DNA of 64,000 nucleotides from SIG307 sp045596385 (GTDB lineage: Bacteria; Bacillota; Clostridia; Lachnospirales; Lachnospiraceae): contig JAZOCC010000024.1 in NCBI GenBank assembly GCA_045596385.1, positions 246,245 through 310,244 on the forward strand. The letters are read 5' to 3'. Below, one piece after another: positions 8,855 to 17,749 of this stretch. The position numbers and the translations under genes were made by a program. Position 1 is the first letter of the stretch. Each line of letters begins with the position of its first letter. The notes under the pieces are model-generated. The model was not told where the DNA came from and did not search any database. It was given only the letters and a program-made list of their open reading frames with translations.

Positions 8855-9367
8855 ATGGCACAGGTTGGTATTGTAATGGGCAGCGATTCCGATTTGCCGG
8901 TAATGAGCAAGGCTGCGCAGATGTTGGACAAGTTTGGGATTTCTTACGAGGTGACGGTTATTTCCGCACATCGCATGCCGGATATTTTCTTTGATTATGC
9001 AAAGACCGCAAAGGAAAAAGGATTTAAAGTAATCATTGCGGGTGCGGGCGGAGCGGCACACCTTCCGGGTATGTGCGCAGCTATTTTTCCGCTTCCGGTC
9101 ATCGGTGTTCCGATTCACACCAAGACCTTAAGCGGTGTGGATTCTTTGTACTCTATCGTACAGATGCCGTCCGGTATTCCGGTGGCAACCGTGGCAATCG
9201 ACGGAGCACAGAATGCCGGTATTCTGGCAGCAAAGATGCTGGCGGTATCGGATGATGCGCTTCTTGCAAAGATTGAGGCGTATAAGGATGAGTTAAAGGC
9301 CGGCGTAGAAAAGAAGAAAGAAAAGATTGAAAAGGTCGGATATGAGACTTATATGAAGGAAATGTAA
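8855..9367 (+). CDS. purE: N5-carboxyaminoimidazole ribonucleotide mutase
   Basis: PurE rearranges N5-CAIR to CAIR in purine synthesis. The 170-residue product has the hallmark GSDSDLPVMSKAA near the N-terminus, the SAHRMPD motif with its conserved His, and the GAGGAAHLPGM loop that binds substrate. Length is normal for class I PurE. The start is the ATG at 8855 behind AAAGGAAG; an open frame reaching further upstream overlaps the aminopeptidase and is not needed. No other pur genes are adjacent. A hairpin with a short T-run follows at 9410-9460. Confidence 0.95.
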   Translation: MAQVGIVMGSDSDLPVMSKAAQMLDKFGISYEVTVISAHRMPDIFFDYAKTAKEKGFKVIIAGAGGAAHLPGMCAAIFPLPVIGVPIHTKTLSGVDSLYSIVQMPSGIPVATVAIDGAQNAGILAAKMLAVSDDALLAKIEAYKDELKAGVEKKKEKIEKVGYETYMKEM

Positions 9368-9409
9368 GCGTAGTGTTGCGTTGCATTCCGAAATGAAACG
9401 GTTCAGAGG

Positions 9410-9460
9410 ACAGCCTTACGGTGCATAAGATGAAGTGATGATGCACTGTGGGGCTGTTTT
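9410..9460 (+). terminator. Terminator-like hairpin after purE, abutting next start codon
   Basis: Arms 9410-9426 and 9441-9457 pair with only three mismatches or wobbles and are followed by a T-run ending at 9460. The ATG of the next gene is at 9461, so the hairpin covers the position where its ribosome binding site should be. Confidence 0.6.
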
Positions 9461-10354
9461 ATGTTAAAAAGAAGATTCATCAGAGGAGGCACTTTGGTGG
9501 TGGCGTTGTTACTTGCAAATCTTGCGGCAGTAGGGTTGGCGAGGAAGGATATGACGCAAAAAAGGATGGATGGGGAGCAGGTTGGAACACTTTCGGAAAA
9601 CGTGATGGCGGAAAATCTTGCGGTAGAAAAGAATGGGACAGAAAAAAACAGCAGGGAAAGGGAGGAAGGTGTTGTCAGTAAAACAGAACCGTATCCGTAT
9701 CTGTATGCAAAGGGAACCGTGACCGAACAGGAATTGCCGGAAAAAGTGGTATTCTTAACCTTTGATGACGGTCCCAGTCGGAATACGGTAAAGATTCTTG
9801 ATACGCTGAAAGAGTATAATGCGACGGCGACTTTTTTTCTGATCGGAGAGAATCTGACAGAAAACGGGACGGAAATCGCAAGGAGGACGCTGAATGAAGG
9901 GCATATGTTGGGGATGCACACGGAGACCCATGAGTACGATAAGATTTATCATTCGGTGGAAACGTTTTTGGCGGATTACGATAAGCTGGCTTCACGGTTT
10001 GTGGAGGAGTTTGGGGAATGTCCGGCAGTATTTCGTTTCCCGGGCGGAAGCTATAGCGCCTATATCAATCCGATTAAGAAGGAACTGAAGAAGGAAATGG
10101 ACCGGCGGGGATTTCTATGCTATGATTGGAATGTCAGCGGCGAGGATTCCGTAGGAACTCCGACGGCCGCATCCATTAAGAAAAATATATTTGATACAAT
10201 AGAAGGCCAGAAGCAGCCGATTATTTTATTACACGATTCGCCTTGCAGCAATTTGACGGCAGAGGTGCTTCCGGAGATTTTAGAGAAACTGGTTGCGGAG
10301 GGATATGAATTCCGGACATTGCAGTATCGGAAACCCTATCAATTTCCTTGGTAA
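9461..10354 (+). CDS. Polysaccharide (peptidoglycan) deacetylase
   Basis: NodB-type deacetylase of 297 residues, expected to remove acetyl groups from cell-wall glycan outside the membrane. It has an N-terminal membrane anchor (about 12-27), a charged linker, then the NodB motifs: LTFDDGPS (about 103-110), HTETH (metal His pair), RFPGGS and ILLHD near the end. Start is uncertain. The ATG at 9461 gives a positively charged N-terminus but has no ribosome site and abuts a terminator-like hairpin. A GTG at 9497 has a good GGAGG seven bases upstream but would begin inside the anchor. Substrate is inferred from the family. Confidence 0.85.
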   Translation: MLKRRFIRGGTLVVALLLANLAAVGLARKDMTQKRMDGEQVGTLSENVMAENLAVEKNGTEKNSREREEGVVSKTEPYPYLYAKGTVTEQELPEKVVFLTFDDGPSRNTVKILDTLKEYNATATFFLIGENLTENGTEIARRTLNEGHMLGMHTETHEYDKIYHSVETFLADYDKLASRFVEEFGECPAVFRFPGGSYSAYINPIKKELKKEMDRRGFLCYDWNVSGEDSVGTPTAASIKKNIFDTIEGQKQPIILLHDSPCSNLTAEVLPEILEKLVAEGYEFRTLQYRKPYQFPW

Positions 10355-10810
10355 AATGTTTTGAATATAAAGAAAATTAAAAAAATTCGAAGTGCTATTG
10401 ACAAGTGCCTTTTTGTGCAAACTATACAAAAGGGTTTGGGAACCTATGTAAAAGTAAAAAAAGATTTTAGTCTATTCCAGTGGGAAAATTTGAAGTTATC
10501 CCCAGAAAGGACATGGATAATCTACGGAAAACATAGTTATACACGAAGTTATCCACAATATTCACAAAAAAGGTCCACAAGTGTGGTACGAAAAAAAGGT
10601 TGTCAAGTTCGAAAGTTTGTTTTGGGATTTGTGATAAAATCACAAAAAAAGGGATGAAAAGAAAGTGGTCGCCGAATTATGACGTTTTTGGACAAAAGAG
10701 TACAGATGTATAATTTTCCAGTCAATGCCTGGAAACAAGCAAAAGAGATGTATTATTAAAACAATGAAAAAAATAAACGAACAATATGAAGGATTTTTAT
10801 AAAATTGTAC
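10355..10810. other. Long AT-rich intergenic region with DnaA-box-like cluster
   Basis: About 560 bases separate the deacetylase and hpf. No convincing gene is present; the open frame from 10361 would need a TTG start and encodes low-complexity Lys/Ser-rich sequence. Four sites resembling the DnaA box TTATCCACA lie within about 60 bases: TTATCCCCA at 10496, an inverted TTATCCATG-like site near 10513-10521, TTATACACG at 10537 and a perfect TTATCCACA at 10549. Direct flanks are rich in A-runs. A possible promoter (TTGACA at 10398, TATACA at 10423, spacer 19) reads into the region, so a small RNA is possible. Confidence 0.5.
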
Positions 10811-10839
10811 TTGTTATTTTGATGAGGATGTGGTATAAT
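10811..10839 (+). promoter_or_regulatory. Promoter of hpf
   Basis: -35 TTGTTA at 10811-10816, a 17-base spacer and a perfect -10 TATAAT at 10834-10839. The expected start leaves a leader of about 75 bases before the hpf ATG. Confidence 0.75.
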
Positions 10840-10920
10840 TTACTCAAGAGGCAGGAGGGAGAAGGAGCTGCTTCATTTCTGTAAGACAGAACGAAATAAC
10901 AGAAAAAGGAGCTGGTATTT

Positions 10921-11448
10921 ATGAATTACACAGTAAGCGGAAAGAACATTGATATTACAAACGGATTAAGAGAAGCGGTGATTGATAAGCTCTCCAAGCT
11001 GGAGCGCTATTTTACCCCGGATACGGAAGTGAATGTTACCTTAAGTGTTGAGAAGGACAGACAGCGTATCGAGGTTACCATTCCGATTAAGGGCACGATT
11101 ATTCGTGCAGAGCAGGTCAGCAGTGATATGTATGCATCCATCGATTTGGTAGAATCCGTATTGGAGCGTCAGCTCAGAAGATACAAGAATAAGATTGTAG
11201 ATCAGAAGCAGTCCGCAATGGCACTCAGCCAGGTATTCTTAGAAGAAGAGACCGGTGAAGAGGATGAGATTAAGGTTGTGCGTTCCAAGAGATTTGCGAT
11301 GAAGCCGATGGACATCGAAGAGGCTTGTGTGCAGATGGAGCTTCTCGGACATGATTTCTTCGTATTCCGTAACGCAGAGACGGATGAAGTAAATGTGGTA
11401 TATAAGAGAAAAGGAAATACCTACGGATTGATTGAACCTGAGTATTAA
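10921..11448 (+). CDS. hpf: Ribosome hibernation promoting factor, long form
   Basis: Long HPF pairs 70S ribosomes into inactive 100S dimers in stationary phase. The 175 residues contain the N-terminal S30AE domain (about 1-95, beginning YTVSGKNIDITNGLREAV), an acidic linker at about 108-120 and the C-terminal dimerisation domain (about 121-175, with the conserved KPMDIEEA and LLGHDFFVFRN segments). Length and two-domain plan fit the Firmicutes long form. It has its own strong promoter and an AAAAAGGAG site. A good terminator-type hairpin follows at 11493, separating it from secA. Confidence 0.95.
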   Translation: MNYTVSGKNIDITNGLREAVIDKLSKLERYFTPDTEVNVTLSVEKDRQRIEVTIPIKGTIIRAEQVSSDMYASIDLVESVLERQLRRYKNKIVDQKQSAMALSQVFLEEETGEEDEIKVVRSKRFAMKPMDIEEACVQMELLGHDFFVFRNAETDEVNVVYKRKGNTYGLIEPEY

Positions 11449-11492
11449 AATTGCGACATTCGGTCGCGTTCGTTCCCCTTCTTTTTGACAAG

Positions 11493-11525
11493 ACCGCCGC
11501 ATGGGAGACTATGCGGCGGTTCTTT
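11493..11525 (+). terminator. Terminator after hpf
   Basis: Perfect 10-bp arms ACCGCCGCAT (11493-11502) and ATGCGGCGGT (11511-11520) with an 8-base loop, followed by TCTTT. Confidence 0.7.
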
Positions 11526-11539
11526 GCGTGCAGGCAAAG

Positions 11540-11660
11540 TTCGCATTTCGTCGCCGGTGCAAGCTTGCTTGCAGACCGGCGACGAAATGCGAACGCGCCC
11601 ACGACTGAGCGGCTACGCCGCGAAGTGCGTGGGATGGTGCGTAGCACCGCCTACGCGAAT
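11540..11660. repeat. Hairpin-rich intergenic element between hpf and secA
   Basis: A perfect 19-bp inverted repeat has arms 11540-11558 and 11575-11593. Its loop itself contains the palindrome GCAAGCTTGC. A second hairpin follows at about 11597-11636 (CCCACG...CGTGGG with an inner GCGGC/GCCGC stem), and a small GTGC-GTA-GCAC at 11637-11647. The stretch is much more GC-rich than the intergenic DNA around it. It carries no credible gene. It could be a dispersed palindromic repeat or a structured RNA; only a genome-wide search can decide. Confidence 0.6.
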
Positions 11661-11691
11661 GTAAATATACTGTAAACATTTAATGAAAAGG

Positions 11692-11720
11692 TTGATTTCC
11701 CCTGCGAGTAATGTTACAAT
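11692..11720 (+). promoter_or_regulatory. Promoter of secA
   Basis: -35 TTGATT at 11692-11697, 17-base spacer, -10 TACAAT at 11715-11720, about 70 bases upstream of the secA ATG. Confidence 0.65.
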
Positions 11721-11790
11721 AACTTATTATGGGTGTCGTGTATGCTGTACACGGAGCACAGGATAGAATAGTTTTATTAGGAGAGAACAG

Positions 11791-14361
11791 ATGAGTTTAT
11801 TTGAGAAGATTTTCGGAACACACAGCGAAAGAGAAATCAAGATTGTAAGACCTCTTTTAGAGAAAATAAATAAGTTGGAGGAGTCGGTTGCGGTGCTGTC
11901 GGATGAAGCGCTTTGCGCAAAGACCGCAGAGTTTAAGGAACGTCTTGCAAAAGGAGAGTCTAAGGATGAGCTTTTGCCGGAAGCGTATGCGGTAGTGCGT
12001 GAGGCAACCAAGCGTGTTCTTGGACAGCGTCATTATGATGTACAGATTCTCGGTGGTATTATTTTGCATCAGGGACGTATCGTGGAGATGCGTACCGGTG
12101 AAGGTAAGACCCAGACCGAGCTTTTGCCGGCGTACCTGAATGCGCTTGACGGTGAAGGCGTTCACATCGTTACCGTAAATGATTACCTGGCAAAGCGAGA
12201 CTCCGAGTGGATGGGACAGGTATTCCGTTTCCTTGGAATGACCGTAGGCTGTATTTTAAACAGTATGAGCAACGATGATCGTAGAGAAGCGTATGCCTGC
12301 GATATTACTTACGGTACCAATAACGAATTCGGTTTCGATTATCTTCGAGATAACATGGTAATCTATAAAGAGCAGTTGGTTATGAGAGGGCTCCACTATG
12401 CGATTATCGATGAGGTGGACTCAGTATTAATCGATGAGGCCCGTACACCGCTTATTATTTCCGGGCAGAGCGGAAAATCCACCAGTCTGTACCAGGCCTG
12501 TGATATTTTGGCAAGACAGCTCGTTAAGGGTACGGAAAAGGAATTGACCAAGATGGAGCTTTTGATGGGAGAGGATGCCAAGGAGGAAGGCGACTTTGTC
12601 GTAAACGAAAAGGATAAGATTATTAACCTGACGGAACAGGGCGTGAGAAAGGTAGAGCGTTTCTTCCAGATTGAAAACCTGGCGGATCCGGAGAATATGG
12701 AAATCCAGCACAATATTATTCTTGCGCTGCGTGCCCATTACCTGATGGCGAGAGATAAGGACTACGTGGTACAAAACGATGAGGTATTGATTGTAGATGA
12801 CTTTACCGGACGTATTATGCCGGGTAGACGTTATTCCGACGGTCTTCATCAGGCAATCGAAGCAAAGGAGCATGTAAAGGTAAAGAGAGAGAGTAAGACC
12901 CTTGCTACCATTACCTTCCAGAATTTCTTTAACAAGTATGATAAAAAGTGCGGTATGACCGGTACGGCATTGACCGAGGAGCAGGAGTTCCGTGAGATTT
13001 ATGGTATGGACGTTGTGGAGATTCCGACGAACCGTCCGATTGCCCGTATCGACAAGGATGATGTGGTATATAAGACCCGTCGTGAGAAGTTAAAGGCGAT
13101 TGTAGATGAGATTATTGCGGCCCATGAGAAGGGGCAGCCGGTGCTGGTAGGTACTATCACTATCGAGGCCTCCGAGGAGCTCAGTGATATGTTAAAGCGT
13201 CGTGGTGTTCCGCATAAGGTATTGAATGCGAAGTTCCATGAGATGGAAGCACAGATTGTTGCGGACGCCGGTCAGTACGGTGCGGTTACCATTGCAACCA
13301 ATATGGCGGGTCGTGGTACGGATATTAAGCTGGGAGAGGGCGTGAAGGAGCTCGGTGGCTTAAAGATTATCGGTACGGAGCGTCATGAGTCCAGACGTAT
13401 CGACAACCAGTTGCGTGGTCGTGCAGGACGTCAGGGTGACCCAGGTGAGTCCAAGTTCTTCATTTCTCTGGAGGACGATTTGATGCGCCTGTTCGGTTCC
13501 GAGCGCTTAATCGGTATGTTCAATTCTCTGGGACTTCAGGATGGCGAGCAGATTACTCATAAGCTGCTCAGCTCCGCAGTAGAGAAGGCACAGAAGAAAA
13601 TCGAGAATAATAACTTTGCGATTCGTAAGAATTTGTTGGAGTATGACCGTGTAAATAACGAACAAAGAGAGGTAATTTACGGCGAGCGCAGAAAGGTGCT
13701 GGAGGGTGCCAACATGCGTGAGACCATCTTTAAGATGGCAAATGATGTGGTAGAGGGATGTGTAGACAGCTGTATCCGGGAGGATCAGGATGCGGAAAAC
13801 TGGGATCTTCGCGAGTTGAACAGCTTGCTTCTGCCGATTGTACCGTTGGCTCCGGTTCAGTTGACCGAGGACCAGAAGAAGCATATGACCAAGAAAGAAC
13901 TGGTACAGCAGTTGAAGGCAGAGACTGTTAAGCATTACGAGGCGAAGGAAGCAGAGTTCCCGGAAAAGGAACAGTTGCGTGAAGTAGAGCGTGTCATCCT
14001 GCTTCGTGTCATCGATCGTAAGTGGATGGACCATATCGATGATATGGATCAGCTTCGTCAGGGTATCGGCGTACAGGCGTACGGCCAGAGAGATCCGGTT
14101 ACCGAGTATAAGTTCCAGGGTTTTGAGATGTTTTCCGCTATGACGGCCGCTATCAGTGAAGATACGGTAAAGGCGTTAATGAATGTTCGCATCGAGCAGA
14201 AGGTAGAACGTGAGCAGGTGGCAAAGGTAACGGGTACCAACCGTGATGATTCGGTTGCCAAGGCTCCGGTAAAGCGTTCTGATAAGAAGGTACAGCCGAA
14301 TGATTTGTGTCCGTGCGGTTCCGGTTTGAAGTATAAGAAGTGCTGCGGAAGAAACGCATAA
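11791..14361 (+). CDS. secA: Preprotein translocase ATPase SecA
   Basis: Motor ATPase that drives secretory proteins through SecYEG. The 856-residue product has the Walker A MRTGEGKTQTE near residue 105, the DEVDS Walker B segment near 210, the preprotein cross-linking region, second-nucleotide-fold motifs (NMAGRGTDIKL, LRGRAGRQGDPGES) and the C-terminal zinc-binding tail CPCGSGLKYKKCC, which also binds SecB-like partners in other bacteria. Length is normal. The start has an AGGAGAG site. A 91-base gap without a terminator separates it from prfB, so read-through into prfB is likely. Confidence 0.97.
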   Translation: MSLFEKIFGTHSEREIKIVRPLLEKINKLEESVAVLSDEALCAKTAEFKERLAKGESKDELLPEAYAVVREATKRVLGQRHYDVQILGGIILHQGRIVEMRTGEGKTQTELLPAYLNALDGEGVHIVTVNDYLAKRDSEWMGQVFRFLGMTVGCILNSMSNDDRREAYACDITYGTNNEFGFDYLRDNMVIYKEQLVMRGLHYAIIDEVDSVLIDEARTPLIISGQSGKSTSLYQACDILARQLVKGTEKELTKMELLMGEDAKEEGDFVVNEKDKIINLTEQGVRKVERFFQIENLADPENMEIQHNIILALRAHYLMARDKDYVVQNDEVLIVDDFTGRIMPGRRYSDGLHQAIEAKEHVKVKRESKTLATITFQNFFNKYDKKCGMTGTALTEEQEFREIYGMDVVEIPTNRPIARIDKDDVVYKTRREKLKAIVDEIIAAHEKGQPVLVGTITIEASEELSDMLKRRGVPHKVLNAKFHEMEAQIVADAGQYGAVTIATNMAGRGTDIKLGEGVKELGGLKIIGTERHESRRIDNQLRGRAGRQGDPGESKFFISLEDDLMRLFGSERLIGMFNSLGLQDGEQITHKLLSSAVEKAQKKIENNNFAIRKNLLEYDRVNNEQREVIYGERRKVLEGANMRETIFKMANDVVEGCVDSCIREDQDAENWDLRELNSLLLPIVPLAPVQLTEDQKKHMTKKELVQQLKAETVKHYEAKEAEFPEKEQLREVERVILLRVIDRKWMDHIDDMDQLRQGIGVQAYGQRDPVTEYKFQGFEMFSAMTAAISEDTVKALMNVRIEQKVEREQVAKVTGTNRDDSVAKAPVKRSDKKVQPNDLCPCGSGLKYKKCCGRNA

Positions 14362-14452
14362 GAGAGACGATGTGTCGACTGTGTCGAGGATATTACGAAA
14401 TTTAATTAGATAGGAAACAGGCGCCGTGGGCGTTAAGAAGGAAGGTGAGCAG

Positions 14453-15572
14453 ATGGTAGAGTTGGATGCGATTAAGTATGAACTCACCGGATTTGAAAAA
14501 CCGCTGCTTGAAATGGGGGATTCACTTTGACCTCGCCGGCAAGCGTGAAAAGATTCAGGAAATAGAAGCAATTATGCAGGAACCGGGTTTTTGGGATGAT
14601 GCGGATAAGTCGCAGGGCTACATGAAGGAGCTGAAGAATCTCAAGGATGCGGTGGCCGATTATGATATGTTAAAGACGGAGTATGAGGATGTGCAGACCT
14701 ATCTCGAGATGGGCTACGAGTCCCAAGATGCATCTCTGGTACCGGAGGCGCAGGAGGCAATGGAGTTGTTCAAGACTCATTATGAGCGGATGCATCTGGC
14801 GACTTTACTCTGTGATGAATACGATAAAGAGGATGCGATTCTGACCCTGCATGCGGGGGCCGGTGGTACGGAGAGTTGCGACTGGGCATCTATGTTATGC
14901 CGTATGTATCAGCGTTGGGCGGATAAGCGGGGCTTTACTACGGAGATGATTGATTTTCTTGACGGAGATGAGGCCGGCTATAAGTCTGTTACGTTAGAAA
15001 TCAGGGGTGAGAACGCCTATGGATATTTAAAGTCAGAGCACGGTGTACACCGTTTGGTACGTATTTCACCGTTTAATGCTGCGGGAAAGAGGCAGACCTC
15101 CTTTGTGTCCTGCGATATTATGCCGGATTTAAAGGAAGCGCCTGAGGTGGAAATCGACGAAAAGGATTTGCGCATCGATACGTATCGTTCCAGCGGTGCG
15201 GGCGGTCAGCACGTCAATAAGACTTCTTCCGCTATTCGTATTACCCACTTGCCGACGGGAATTGTAGTGCAGTGCCAGAATGAACGTTCCCAGTTCCAGA
15301 ACAAGGACAAGGCAATGCAGATGTTAAAGGCGAAGTTGTATCTGTTACAGGAGCAGCAAAATGCAGAAAAGGAATCCGGTATCCGTGGTGAAGTGCGTGA
15401 CATTAATTTCGGAAACCAGATTCGTTCCTATGTATTGCAACCGTATACTATGGTGAAGGATCATCGTACCAACGAGGAGGTGGGTAATGCCCAGACGGTA
15501 CTGGACGGTAATCTGGATCCGTTTATGAATGCATATTTAAGATGGAATGCAACAGGGAAAACAAAAGAATAG
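14453..15572 (+). CDS. prfB: Peptide chain release factor 2, programmed +1 frameshift
   Basis: RF2 ends translation at UGA and UAA. Translation begins at ATG 14453 (site GAAGGTGAGC) and reads 25 codons to CTT (14525-14527). It then meets TGA at 14528-14530. Shifting +1 skips T14528 and continues at GAC 14529 to the stop at 15572, giving about 372 residues. The CTT-TGA-C slip site with a GGGGG tract just upstream is the classical autoregulatory frameshift. The main body has the GGQ loop (SGAGGQHVNKTSSAIR) that triggers peptide release and the RF2-type ThreshHold region. Annotators often miss the first 25 codons. It is followed 21 bases later by cheW. Confidence 0.95.
14515..14531 (+). promoter_or_regulatory. 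Programmed frameshift site of prfB
   Basis: GGGGG tract (14515-14519) acting as an internal Shine-Dalgarno, then CTT TGA C at 14525-14531. The gap between tract and CTT is slightly longer than in Escherichia coli. Low RF2 slows reading of the TGA and favours the +1 shift. Confidence 0.9.
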
Positions 15573-15593
15573 GTATGAAGAGGAGGTTGTTGT

Positions 15594-16064
15594 ATGGCAG
15601 AAAGAGATATTATTTTTCTAGTAGGCAAGGATGAGTACGGTTTGAATGTACAAGGCATAACCGCAATCGAGCCGATGACGGACATCGTTCCGGTTCCGAA
15701 TGCGCCTGCATGTATTCTCGGACTTATGAATCTGCGTGGAGAAGTAATTCCGGTCTATAGTCTGCGGAAGCGCTTCGAGATGGAGGAAGTGACCGACATG
15801 GCGAAGAATAAGCTGATTGTGGCCCGCTATGACGGCAAATTCATTGCGCTTAAAGTCGATGAGGTGCTGGAAATGAGGGACTTTGACGAAAATACACTTT
15901 CCGATACACCGGTGATTGCCAAGTCTGCCAGAACGACCTATATACGTGCAGTAGCCAATAAACAGGGCAAACTGGTGCTTCTTTTGGAGCCTTCCGGAAT
16001 GTATGAAGGAGACGAAGAGGCACAGATGGAGGAAGTATTACAGAAGTTAAACGGAGAAAAATAA
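15594..16064 (+). CDS. CheW-like chemotaxis coupling protein
   Basis: CheW couples chemoreceptors to the kinase CheA beneath the membrane. The 156-residue product is a single CheW domain. It begins with the usual FLVGKDEYGLNVQGITAIEP segment and has the VPNAPACILGLMNLRGEVIPVYSL stretch that contacts CheA and receptors. It has a strong GAGGAGG site. No other chemotaxis genes are near, so it may serve a distant chemosensory array or act as a solitary CheW. It shares strand and close spacing with prfB. A strong symmetric hairpin follows. Confidence 0.9.
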   Translation: MAERDIIFLVGKDEYGLNVQGITAIEPMTDIVPVPNAPACILGLMNLRGEVIPVYSLRKRFEMEEVTDMAKNKLIVARYDGKFIALKVDEVLEMRDFDENTLSDTPVIAKSARTTYIRAVANKQGKLVLLLEPSGMYEGDEEAQMEEVLQKLNGEK

Positions 16065-16079
16065 GAGTTTATATTATTA

Positions 16080-16110
16080 ACGCGCCCAAGACCGAACGGC
16101 TTGGGCGCGT
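16080..16110. terminator. Bidirectional terminator-like hairpin between cheW and MATE gene
   Basis: Perfect 11-bp arms ACGCGCCCAAG (16080-16090) and CTTGGGCGCGT (16100-16110) with a 9-base loop, between convergent genes. There is no long T-run, only AT-rich flanks on both sides. Confidence 0.65.
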
Positions 16111-16115
16111 AATAA

Positions 16116-17606
16116 TTACGAGGGAATTGTCTTTGTTTCATTCTTTAACTTGATTAATTTCCATTTGCCGCTCTTATAGCGAAGGAACACAAGAACGGTT
16201 CGAAGAAGCTGGTCACAGGCCAGAGCAATCCATGCCCCGTATAAGTCGAGACCCGCATTAACCAGAAGAATGGCAATGACAGGACGCACAACGAGTACGG
16301 TGATTGTGGTGATTTTTGCGGTGGATTTCGTATCTCCGGCACCTCGCAGACCTCCGGCAATAATAAACTGGGAGGTTTGGAACGGCTGTAGGAATGCTAC
16401 AAAGAGCATAATCCGGCCACCCATTTCGATAATTGCAGCATCCTTGTTATACAGGCTGACGATATCACCGCCCCAGAAGGCAAATGTGACAGTGAGAAAG
16501 AGCGCTACGATGAAACCGACATTCCGCGTTTTGCTGCAATAAGCCTGGGCCATGTCGGAACGCTTTCTTCCGAGAGACTGTCCCACCAGGGAGGTGGCGG
16601 ATACCGCAAAGGCCTGGCCGGTCATGAAGGACAGTGCCTGAATGTTCATACATACCTGATGAGTGGCGAAAGAGGTATTGCTTAAGGACGCCACCGTCTT
16701 TGCAAAAATTACCATGCCGGCACGCATTAACAGCTGTTCCGCAGCGGCAGGGAGACCGATGGCGGTGATATTGCTCAGCATGGCTTTGTCCGGCTTAAAA
16801 CCCTTCTTTAGTTCTAACTTCAAAAAGCTGTTGCCGCGAAGAATGACACAAAAAGCAATGATAAAAGCAACCAGCTGACCGATAACCGTAGCGATAGATG
16901 CACCGGCTACACCGAGTTCCGGGAATCCTAAGTTACCGCCGATTAGGAGCCAGTTGAATATGACATTAACAACATTTGCAATCAGGTTGTAAATCATACA
17001 GGTTCTGGAGTCCCCGACGGCACGTAGGGCGGCAGTTATCGTGCTGGTCAGGGCTACGGTGGCGAAACCGGCCAGCTGAATCTGTAAGTAAACGGTGGCC
17101 TGATTGATAATAGAGTCCCCTTTGCCGCCCATAAAGATAATCATCGGGCGGGAGAAAATTACTCCGAGTACGGACAAAATCAGAGTGCTTAAGAATGTGA
17201 GCATCATGCCCTGACGGAGGACAAGATTTGCTTTTTCTTTGTCACCCTGTCCTTTGTAACGGGCAATGAGTGCCGTGACACCCGTATTCATTGCCACGAA
17301 TGCGGTCATCAATAAAAACTTCGGCTGTGTGGTGAGACCGACAGCGGTGAGTGCATCTACACCCAGCTGCGGATTTGCCTCGCCACCGATGCCGCCTACC
17401 ATCATCATATCCACCATGGAAGCAAGCTGTGTCAGTAACAGCTCGACAAAGCTCGGCCATGCGATACGCACAATATCCTTGTATAATTCCTTTGATTTTA
17501 CACCTTCCGGGAGATTGTTAGATACTCTTAAGTCTTCATTTATGCTTGCATCACCCAGAGGCAAGCGATCGAGAGTGGTACTTAATGCTTTTGCAGATTT
17601 GTTCAT
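16116..17606 (-). CDS. MATE family multidrug/efflux transporter
   Basis: Integral membrane transporter of 496 residues with about 12 hydrophobic segments in the two-bundle MATE pattern. Typical segments are IAWPSFVELLLTQLASMVD at the first helix, the GVTALIARYKGQGDKEKA loop after the second, and GQSLGRKRSDMA in the second half. MATE proteins export drugs or other organic cations using Na+ or H+. A cytoplasmic N-terminal tail of about 45 residues is longer than usual. It starts behind AAGGAAGG. It lies just downstream of the RiPP-like cluster on the same strand but is separated by a strong terminator, so a shared export role is possible but unproven. Confidence 0.9.
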   Translation of the reverse strand: MNKSAKALSTTLDRLPLGDASINEDLRVSNNLPEGVKSKELYKDIVRIAWPSFVELLLTQLASMVDMMMVGGIGGEANPQLGVDALTAVGLTTQPKFLLMTAFVAMNTGVTALIARYKGQGDKEKANLVLRQGMMLTFLSTLILSVLGVIFSRPMIIFMGGKGDSIINQATVYLQIQLAGFATVALTSTITAALRAVGDSRTCMIYNLIANVVNVIFNWLLIGGNLGFPELGVAGASIATVIGQLVAFIIAFCVILRGNSFLKLELKKGFKPDKAMLSNITAIGLPAAAEQLLMRAGMVIFAKTVASLSNTSFATHQVCMNIQALSFMTGQAFAVSATSLVGQSLGRKRSDMAQAYCSKTRNVGFIVALFLTVTFAFWGGDIVSLYNKDAAIIEMGGRIMLFVAFLQPFQTSQFIIAGGLRGAGDTKSTAKITTITVLVVRPVIAILLVNAGLDLYGAWIALACDQLLRTVLVFLRYKSGKWKLIKLKNETKTIPS

Positions 17607-17664
17607 ATGTTTATATCCTTCCTTCTAACAACTCATTATAATACATTTGGATATGTTAATCAAG

Positions 17665-17715
17665 TAAAATAAAAAACTCCTATCGGTCTATGCGTAAAAC
17701 GTAAACCGATAGGAG
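17665..17715 (-). terminator. Terminator of the RiPP-like cluster
   Basis: Perfect 11-bp arms at 17677-17687 and 17705-17715. On the minus strand the stem is followed by TTTTTTATTTTA. It lies between the precursor-like gene and the MATE gene. Confidence 0.85.
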
Positions 17716-17749
17716 GATGGATACTTGTGAAATTGGTAAAATACGAAGA

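Noticed and set aside
10496..10557. Chromosomal origin
   Set aside because: No dnaA or dnaN gene nearby and only one perfect box.
10361..10657. 98-codon open frame upstream of hpf
   Set aside because: It needs a TTG start, has no ribosome site and reads as low-complexity Lys/Ser/Tyr sequence from AT-rich DNA carrying DnaA-like boxes.
14466..14528. prfB reading frame starting in the +1 frame at 14466
   Set aside because: The correct start is ATG 14453 followed by the programmed +1 shift at CTT TGA C.
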